DNA from: Lachnospiraceae bacterium
GTDB taxonomy: Bacteria; Bacillota_A; Clostridia; Lachnospirales; Lachnospiraceae
Length of the DNA stretch: 11,989 nucleotides
Assembly: GCA_017390645.1 (NCBI GenBank)
Contig: JAFPAZ010000206.1
Coordinates: 1 to 11,989, forward strand
Direction of reading: 5' to 3'
Shown here: positions 6,321 through 11,989 of the stretch, in pieces
How positions within the stretch are numbered: position 1 is the first letter of the stretch
Layout: every line of letters begins with the position of its first letter
Notes under the pieces: model-generated
Told to the model about the DNA's origin: nothing
Databases searched by the model: none
Seen by the model: the letters and a program-made list of their open reading frames with translations, nothing else
Made by a program: the position numbers and the translations under genes

Positions 6321-8147
6321 ATGTGTGGAATCGTTGGTTATACGGGAGTTAATCAAGCTGCACCTATTTTATTAGATGGATTGTCTAAATTAGAGTATAG
6401 AGGATATGATTCAGCCGGAGTTGCTGTTTATAATGGAACTGAGTTAGAAGTGGTCAAAGCCAAAGGAAGACTGCAGGCATTAAGAGATTTAACCAATGAT
6501 GGAAAAAATTTAGATGGAACAGTAGGGATTGGCCATACAAGATGGGCAACTCATGGAGAACCATCTGTCGTGAATGCACATCCGCAGTATAATACCAATA
6601 AGACTGTTGCAGTTGTACATAATGGTATTATTGAAAATTATCAGGTTTTACGTGAAAAATTAGAAAGTAGGGGATTTCAGTTTGTTTCTGCAACGGATAC
6701 AGAAGTAATTGCACATATGTTAGAGTATTACCATACCGGAAATCCGATTGAAACCATTGCGAAAATCATCCATCGTGTAAAGGGATCTTATGCGTTAGGT
6801 ATTGTTTTTAAAGAACATCCGGATGAAGTGTATGCAGTGAGAAAGGATAGTCCTTTGATTGTTGGTGTTTCAGCAGAAGGAAATTATATTGCATCTGACG
6901 TGCCGGCAATTTTAAAGTATACCAGAAATGTTTATTTCATTGAAGATCTGGAAATTGTGAAACTTACGAAGGATAGCGTTTCTTTTTACAATGAAGATGT
7001 GGAACCGGTTGAGAAAGAAATGCATCAGATAGAATGGGATATTGAAGCTGCTGAAAAGGGTGGATATGAACATTTTATGCTAAAAGAAATTTACGAACAG
7101 CCCAAAGCGATTGAAGATACGATTCGTCCTAGAATCAAAGATGGAGAAATTGTCATTGATGAGCTTTGTATGACGCCGGAAGAAATGAAAGAAATTAAGA
7201 AAATATACATTGTAGGATGTGGTTCCGCGTATCATACAGGAGTGGTTGGAAAATATGTGTTTGAAAAACTGGCGAGAATTCCGGTAGAGATTGACCTGGC
7301 ATCTGAATTTAGATATCGTAATCCAATTATTGAAGAAAATTCGTTGGTTATTATTATCAGCCAGTCAGGTGAAACTGCAGATTCCAAAGCAGCATTAAAA
7401 GAAGCAAAAAGTAAGGGAGCCAAGGTGCTTGGAATCGTAAATGTAGTTGGAAGCTCCATAGCAAGAGAAGCAGATAATATTATGTATACATGGGCCGGAC
7501 CGGAAATTGCCGTAGCTACGACCAAAGCATATAGTACACAGCTTACCGCATTATATTTACTTGCGATTCTATTTGCCAAAAATAGGGTTACTATTGATAA
7601 AGCAGAATATGATGAGTTAATAAAAGAATTACAATTATTACCGGAAAAGATAAAGACGATATTGGGAGATAAAGAAAAAATTCAATGGTTTGCCAGTAAG
7701 TATGCGAATGCGAAAGATGTGTTTTTTATCGGAAGAGGAATTGATTATGCCATTTCTCTCGAGGGTTCCTTAAAACTAAAAGAAATTTCATATATCCATT
7801 CTGAGGCATACGCAGCAGGAGAATTGAAGCATGGTACGATTTCTTTAATCGAGGATGATATATTGACGGTTGCTGTATTAACTCAGCCGGATCTGTTTGA
7901 AAAAACACAAAGTAATGTTGTAGAAGTAAAAACAAGAGGTGCTTATGTGTTTGCGTTAACAGTGGAAGGAAATGAAAAAATCGAAGAGATCGCTGATTTT
8001 ACCGTTTATGTTCCAAAAACACATCCTTGCTTCCAAGGTTCTTTGTCTGTAATTCCTCTGCAGTTATTTGGATATTATGTTTCTGTTGCCAAAGGATTGG
8101 ATGCAGACAAACCTAGAAACCTTGCAAAGTCAGTTACGGTAGAGTAA
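6321..8147 (+). CDS. glmS: Glutamine--fructose-6-phosphate aminotransferase (isomerizing)
   Basis: A 608-residue protein, the standard length. It makes glucosamine-6-phosphate from fructose-6-phosphate and glutamine, the committed step to UDP-GlcNAc for peptidoglycan. The N-terminal glutamine amidotransferase domain begins MCGIVGYTG with Cys2 as the nucleophile exposed after Met removal; GHTRWATHGE (71-80) and VHNGIIENY (99-107) are the glutamine-binding motifs. Two SIS sugar-isomerase domains follow: the first with GCGSAYHTG (299-307) and SQSGETADS (347-355), the second with the EGSLKLKEISYIHSEAY region. The end is the conserved PRNLAKSVTVE. The start has AAGGAGG (6306-6312) 8 bases upstream. 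It leads an operon with glmM 13 bases downstream, coupling two successive steps. Regulation by the usual Gram-positive glmS ribozyme is not supported by the leader. Confidence 0.98.
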   Translation: MCGIVGYTGVNQAAPILLDGLSKLEYRGYDSAGVAVYNGTELEVVKAKGRLQALRDLTNDGKNLDGTVGIGHTRWATHGEPSVVNAHPQYNTNKTVAVVHNGIIENYQVLREKLESRGFQFVSATDTEVIAHMLEYYHTGNPIETIAKIIHRVKGSYALGIVFKEHPDEVYAVRKDSPLIVGVSAEGNYIASDVPAILKYTRNVYFIEDLEIVKLTKDSVSFYNEDVEPVEKEMHQIEWDIEAAEKGGYEHFMLKEIYEQPKAIEDTIRPRIKDGEIVIDELCMTPEEMKEIKKIYIVGCGSAYHTGVVGKYVFEKLARIPVEIDLASEFRYRNPIIEENSLVIIISQSGETADSKAALKEAKSKGAKVLGIVNVVGSSIAREADNIMYTWAGPEIAVATTKAYSTQLTALYLLAILFAKNRVTIDKAEYDELIKELQLLPEKIKTILGDKEKIQWFASKYANAKDVFFIGRGIDYAISLEGSLKLKEISYIHSEAYAAGELKHGTISLIEDDILTVAVLTQPDLFEKTQSNVVEVKTRGAYVFALTVEGNEKIEEIADFTVYVPKTHPCFQGSLSVIPLQLFGYYVSVAKGLDADKPRNLAKSVTVE

Positions 8148-8160
8148 GGAGGGAAAAACG

Positions 8161-9504
8161 ATGGGTAAATATTTTGGCACAGACGGTTTCAGGGGAGAAG
8201 CCAATGTAGTATTGAATGTAGAGCATGCCTATAAAGTAGGAAGATTTTTGGGCTGGTATTATGGAAGAGAAAAGAAGGCTAAAATTGTAATAGGAAAAGA
8301 TACCAGAAGAAGCAGCTATATGTTTGAATATTCTTTGGTTGCAGGTTTGACTGCATCTGGAGCAGATGTATATCTTCTTCATGTCACAACAACTCCAAGT
8401 GTTTCATATGTGGTTCGGACAGAAGGATTCGATTGTGGAATTATGATTTCGGCTTCCCATAATCCTTTTTATGATAACGGAATTAAAATAATTAATCAGT
8501 TAGGACATAAATTGGAAGCAGAAATTGAAAACCAGATTGAAGCGTATATTGATGGAGAAATAGAGGAGCTTCCATTGGCAGTCAGAGATAATATTGGAAA
8601 AACAGTGGATTATTCTGTAGGAAGAAATCGTTATATTGGAATGCTGATTTCAACAGCAACCCGATCTTTCAAAAACTATAAGGTTGGACTGGATTGTTCT
8701 AACGGAAGCGCTTCTGCAATTGCTAAAAATGTATTTGATGCGTTAGGGGCTAAAACTTATGTAATACACAATGAACCGGATGGTACTAATATTAATCAAA
8801 ACTGCGGTTCAACCCATATCGAGGCATTACAGGCGTTTGTAAAGGAAAATCAGTTAGATGTGGGATTTGCTTATGATGGAGACGCAGACCGTTGTTTCGC
8901 AGTAGATGAAAATGGTAATGTAGTAGATGGGGATTTAATTCTTTATGTATGTGGCAAGTTTATGAAAGCACAAGGAGAATTAAGCAATAATACCATTGTA
9001 ACAACCGTTATGTCTAACCTTGGATTATATAAGGCTCTGGATAAAATCGGAATTTCTTATGAGAAAACTGCAGTTGGGGATAAATATGTCTATGAAAATA
9101 TGTTAGCAAATGACCATTGTCTGGGTGGAGAGCAGTCCGGTCATATTATATTCAGTAAGTATGCAGCTACAGGAGATGGAATCCTTACGTCCTTAAGAGT
9201 TATGGAGGCAATGACGGAGCAAAAAGCGACTTTGGCAAGTCTTGTATCGGATGTGAAAATTTTACCACAAAAATTAGTGAATATTAGAGTAAAAGATAAG
9301 AAGACGGTACATGAAGATAAGGATGTACAGGCAGCAGTAGCTTATGTGGAACAGGAATTAAAAGAAGATGGAAGAATTTTAGTTAGAGAAAGCGGAACAG
9401 AGCCATTAATCCGTGTTATGGTAGAAGCAGCCACTGAAGAACTTTGTGACAGCTATACCCGTCATGTGATTAATGTAATCAAAGAGAAAGGCTATGAAGC
9501 GTAA
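8161..9504 (+). CDS. glmM: Phosphoglucosamine mutase
   Basis: A 447-residue cytoplasmic enzyme, normal length, that converts glucosamine-6-phosphate to glucosamine-1-phosphate, the step after GlmS. It opens with GKYFGTDGFRGEAN, the family start. SASHNP (97-102) carries the phosphorylated Ser99; DGDADR (239-244) is the Mg-binding loop; GGEQSGH is the sugar-binding loop; and RESGTEPLIRVMVE near the C terminus is the phosphate-binding loop. The motif set fits GlmM rather than phosphoglucomutase or phosphomannomutase because of the GTDGFRG start and the size. AAGGAGGG (8146-8153) overlaps the glmS stop region and lies 7 bases before the ATG, so the genes are cotranscribed. The bifunctional GlmU that would follow in the pathway is not in the window. 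Confidence 0.97.
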   Translation: MGKYFGTDGFRGEANVVLNVEHAYKVGRFLGWYYGREKKAKIVIGKDTRRSSYMFEYSLVAGLTASGADVYLLHVTTTPSVSYVVRTEGFDCGIMISASHNPFYDNGIKIINQLGHKLEAEIENQIEAYIDGEIEELPLAVRDNIGKTVDYSVGRNRYIGMLISTATRSFKNYKVGLDCSNGSASAIAKNVFDALGAKTYVIHNEPDGTNINQNCGSTHIEALQAFVKENQLDVGFAYDGDADRCFAVDENGNVVDGDLILYVCGKFMKAQGELSNNTIVTTVMSNLGLYKALDKIGISYEKTAVGDKYVYENMLANDHCLGGEQSGHIIFSKYAATGDGILTSLRVMEAMTEQKATLASLVSDVKILPQKLVNIRVKDKKTVHEDKDVQAAVAYVEQELKEDGRILVRESGTEPLIRVMVEAATEELCDSYTRHVINVIKEKGYEA

Positions 9505-9525
9505 CGAAGGAAGGGTTCATTTATA

Positions 9526-10665
9526 ATGAGTACAAAGATAATAGGGGCAGAAGGTAACAAAAAAAAGAAGAAACTTACAAAGGCGGCAAAAAGAAAAAGA
9601 CGATTAAAGCGTATTCTTGCCCTCGAAATTGTGGTGATGTTTCTGTTGCTTGCTATGGGTGTTGGAGTTAAGTATGTGTTGGATAAATGGAGACTTATTG
9701 ATACAACGAGTCTTGATGAGGAAGCATTGGCTTTCAATGATGAGGTCCAAGAAGCCAGCGGATTCACCAATATTGCATTATTTGGTGTGGATGCCAGATC
9801 GGCTTCCGTAATTGATACATCCAACAGTGACTGTATTATTATTTTAAGCATAAATAATAAGACAAAAGAAATTAAGATGGTGTCAGTATATCGAGATACC
9901 TTATTGATGTGTCCGGATGAAGAAAATACAAAAAATGATTATGCTCTAAGAAAAGCGAATGCTGCTTATTCTATTGGTGGGCCACAGCTTGCTATCGCAC
10001 AGCTCAACAAAAATCTGGATTTGAAGATTAAAGATTACGCAGCAGTAAACTGGAGTGCGGTAGCAACCGCGGTAGATGAAGTGGGTGGCCTGGATATCGA
10101 AATATCCAAAGCAGAAATGGATGAAATAAATCGCCATATTGCGGGAACTGCAGAATCAACCGGAAAGACATGTAACTTTGTGAAGGAGTACGGTCTTGTC
10201 CATATGGATGGTAATCAGGTTACAACTTATTGTCGTATCCGTAAATCCGGAACGGGAGATGATTATGCCAGAGCAGAAAGACAAAGACTGGTGATTTCAT
10301 TGTTGGTAAAAAAGGCACAGACGATGAATTTAAAAACATTGAATAATATTATTGATGAAGTTTTTCCTATGATTTCAACCAGTGTTTCTTTATCAGAAGT
10401 GCTAGGATTGGCAAAGGACGCTACAAAATATAAAATAGGAGAAACAAAGAGTTTTCCTTTCCAATTTACCCCGGTGAAATCATTAGGGTCATTAGGAGAC
10501 TGTCTTGTTCCTTGTGGTTTATGTTACAATGTGTCAGCATTACATGAGTTTTTGTTTGGTCAGTCAGAAGGTTATGAGCCTTCGGCAAAAGTAAAAGAGC
10601 TGGATGAAAAAATCTATAAATTTACTGGTGTTCCAACGTATGTGGAATCAGATGTGGATTCATAA
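9526..10665 (+). CDS. LytR-CpsA-Psr (LCP) family wall-polymer ligase
   Basis: A 379-residue type II membrane protein. Residues 1-29 are a very basic cytoplasmic tail (KKKKK, KRKRRLKR), ~30-50 a single membrane segment, and the rest extracellular. The LCP domain spans ~82-260: NIALFGVDAR, the Asp in NSDCIIIL, VSVYRDT with Arg123, and the pyrophosphate-binding RIRKSGTGDDYARAERQR (237-254) with its run of Arg residues. By family, these enzymes move undecaprenyl-pyrophosphate-linked glycopolymers onto peptidoglycan; the name 'transcriptional attenuator' is historical. No LytR_C domain is seen. It begins 21 bases after glmM with GAAGGAAGGG upstream, so it likely shares the glmS-glmM transcript. 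Its polymer could be the one decorated with phosphocholine by the left-hand module, but nothing in the sequence proves this. Confidence 0.93.
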   Translation: MSTKIIGAEGNKKKKKLTKAAKRKRRLKRILALEIVVMFLLLAMGVGVKYVLDKWRLIDTTSLDEEALAFNDEVQEASGFTNIALFGVDARSASVIDTSNSDCIIILSINNKTKEIKMVSVYRDTLLMCPDEENTKNDYALRKANAAYSIGGPQLAIAQLNKNLDLKIKDYAAVNWSAVATAVDEVGGLDIEISKAEMDEINRHIAGTAESTGKTCNFVKEYGLVHMDGNQVTTYCRIRKSGTGDDYARAERQRLVISLLVKKAQTMNLKTLNNIIDEVFPMISTSVSLSEVLGLAKDATKYKIGETKSFPFQFTPVKSLGSLGDCLVPCGLCYNVSALHEFLFGQSEGYEPSAKVKELDEKIYKFTGVPTYVESDVDS

Positions 10666-10709
10666 TATTGTATTTATGATATATAAAATAAAAAATAGGA
10701 GATGATGTA

Positions 10710-11989
10710 ATGAACAAAAGAAAGATATGTGCAGGCTTTCTTCTTGTGGTTCTGTTTTTAACTGCTTTCGGAAACCGGTGGTTTCCGGCAAACAGGGTAG
10801 AAGCAGCACAAACAACGGTAATCCTTCATTACCAAAGAGGTGGTGAGGATTATGATGGATGGAATGTTTGGATGTGGCCGGAAGGAGGCTCCGGTAAAGA
10901 AGTAAAATTTAAGGCGGAGGATGATTTTGGTAAAATTGCAGTATATCAGACTTCAGAGGACCTTTCGAAAGTAGGATTTATTATCCGATTGAATGAATGG
11001 GAAGATAAAGATTGCGGCGAAGACCGGTTCATTGAACTCAAAGATGGCTTTGCTGAAATTTGGGTAAAAAGCGGAGAAAAAGAATTTTCTTATGAACCAC
11101 AGGATGGTGCGACACCATATGATTTAGAAGCAGCGAAGGAAGAACAGGCTCAAAATCAAAATACTGGTGACACACAATTAACCATACACTATCATAGATA
11201 TGACCAGAATTATGATGGATGGAATTTGTGGTTGTGGCCACAAGGCGGCGACGGAGCTGCTTATGAATTTACTTCTGTTGATGAATTTGGTGCTGTAGGT
11301 ACGTTCAGTGTTCCTGGGGTGACGACAGAAGATAGTGTAGGATTTATTGTAAAACTAAATGAATGGGATGCAAAGGATTTTGATGGAGACCGTTATGTGG
11401 ATTTGTCTGAAACTAACGAGATTTATCTGGTACAAGGAGAAGAAAAGGTGTACTTGAGTAGAGAGGAAGTGGATCTTACTCCAAAGATTATGGCAGTTTC
11501 TTTAGACAGTGCGAATGAAATTAGTTTTCAGATAACAGCACCACTTGATTTATCCTTACCGGAAACCCTGACTATGTTTACCTTAAAGGATGAATCTGGT
11601 AATACCTATGAAATTAAAGAGTTTGAAACTCAGGAAGAACAGGTTGTAAACAAAGCAGTAATTATTATGAATGAAAACCTGGCTCTTGACAGAACCTATA
11701 CATTAGAAATTCAAGGATATGGAGATAAGTTAGTAGAGATGGGAAATGTATTTTCAAGTAAAGAATTTGAAGAAACTTATTATTATGATGGGAATGATTT
11801 AGGTGCAAATTATACTAAGGATAGTACAGTATTTAAGGTATGGGCACCGACCGCCAGCAATGTATGCTTAAATCTTTTTAAAGACGGATTAGAAGGCGAA
11901 GCTTATGAAGTGAAGCAAATGAATCAAGAAGACAAGGGTGTTTGGGCAATAACTGTAGATGGTGATTTAAATGGGGTTTATTATACGTA
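10710..11989 (+). CDS. pulA: Secreted type I pullulanase, N-terminal part (3' truncated by window edge)
   Basis: The frame is open from ATG 10710 to the window end (426 codons), with AGGAG (10697-10701) 8 bases upstream. Residues 1-32 are a signal peptide (NKRK, hydrophobic core, cleavage near VEA). Two CBM41 alpha-glucan-binding modules follow at ~36-128 and ~155-250. Each has the YDGWN.W.WP motif (W51/W54/W56 and W171/W174/W176) and a VGFI..LNEW..KD strand. Residues ~255-345 are a beta-rich linker domain of the kind preceding pullulanase cores. From ~357, YYYDGNDLGANY and STVFKVWAPTASNV mark the CBM48-type N domain of type I pullulanases. The GH13 catalytic domain must lie beyond the window, so activity is inferred. 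By family it cuts alpha-1,6 branches of pullulan, starch or glycogen outside the cell. No terminator separates it from the LCP gene 44 bases upstream, but the function is unrelated. Confidence 0.88.
   Translation, partial: MNKRKICAGFLLVVLFLTAFGNRWFPANRVEAAQTTVILHYQRGGEDYDGWNVWMWPEGGSGKEVKFKAEDDFGKIAVYQTSEDLSKVGFIIRLNEWEDKDCGEDRFIELKDGFAEIWVKSGEKEFSYEPQDGATPYDLEAAKEEQAQNQNTGDTQLTIHYHRYDQNYDGWNLWLWPQGGDGAAYEFTSVDEFGAVGTFSVPGVTTEDSVGFIVKLNEWDAKDFDGDRYVDLSETNEIYLVQGEEKVYLSREEVDLTPKIMAVSLDSANEISFQITAPLDLSLPETLTMFTLKDESGNTYEIKEFETQEEQVVNKAVIIMNENLALDRTYTLEIQGYGDKLVEMGNVFSSKEFEETYYYDGNDLGANYTKDSTVFKVWAPTASNVCLNLFKDGLEGEAYEVKQMNQEDKGVWAITVDGDLNGVYYT
10815..11459 (+). repeat. Tandem duplicated CBM41 modules inside the pullulanase gene
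   Basis: The two modules align with a constant offset of 120 residues (W51 to W171, W54 to W174, W56 to W176) and are joined by a Q/N/E-rich linker (KEEQAQNQNTGDTQ). The copies have diverged in sequence but keep the binding tryptophans, suggesting an old duplication kept for stronger binding to polysaccharide. Confidence 0.8.

Noticed and set aside
7232..7579. Long open frame antisense to glmS, and other frames opposite to the main genes
   Set aside because: They lie wholly inside strongly supported genes, their products resemble no known protein, and they have no ribosome site worth noting.
9559..9566. Run of 8 A in the LCP gene as a programmed frameshift site
   Set aside because: The frame continues through it into a normal LCP protein encoding a Lys-rich tail, and no alternative-frame product or stimulator is visible.
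10666..10709. Promoter for the pullulanase (TATAAA at 10680-10685)
   Set aside because: The matching upstream hexamer (GATTCA at 10657-10662) is far from consensus, so the match is likely chance in an AT-rich spacer.

Overview
The window looks like a chromosomal segment of a low-GC Gram-positive anaerobe, most likely a clostridial (Lachnospiraceae-like) gut bacterium. This is inferred from the AT-rich DNA, strong GGAGG ribosome-binding sites, sigma-A type promoters, a choline-binding lysozyme, a LytR-CpsA-Psr protein and a secreted pullulanase with CBM41 modules. No RNA gene, IS element, prophage or CRISPR array is visible.

Layout. Bases 2-388 (+) are the C-terminal end of a family 2 glycosyltransferase. 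It converges on a minus-strand pair across a perfect 16-bp bidirectional terminator (395-434). The pair reads right to left. First is a three-domain protein (about 3788-2004): a winged helix, a LicC-like phosphocholine cytidylyltransferase and a LicA-like choline kinase. It overlaps by 4 bases (ATGA) a BCCT-family choline/betaine/carnitine-type transporter (2007-469). A roughly 220-base divergent control region separates this pair from a plus-strand secreted choline-binding protein (4080-6104), in which a GH25 lysozyme domain sits between two arrays of choline-binding repeats. After a terminator comes a housekeeping wall-precursor operon: glmS (6321-8147), glmM (8161-9504) and an LCP-family ligase (9526-10665). 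The right edge holds the first 426 codons of a secreted type I pullulanase with two tandem CBM41 modules (10710 to beyond the window).

How the genes fit. The left-central block reads as a compact choline module. The transporter imports choline (or a related trimethylammonium compound), and the fused enzyme phosphorylates it and activates it as CDP-choline. The divergently transcribed lysozyme has repeats of the kind that bind phosphocholine on wall polymers. The phosphocholine transferase expected to finish the job (LicD type) is not in the window. The right-central block makes glucosamine-1-phosphate for UDP-GlcNAc and supplies an enzyme that attaches polymers to peptidoglycan. The theme up to 10665 is therefore cell-envelope construction and decoration, and the pullulanase is a separate starch/glycogen function.

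The least ordinary points are the DNA-binding-type domain fused to the CDP-choline enzyme, a 7-codon leader ORF that carries the only good ribosome-binding site in front of that gene, dyad sequences over the lysozyme promoter, the sandwich architecture of the lysozyme, and a glmS leader with no recognisable glmS ribozyme.
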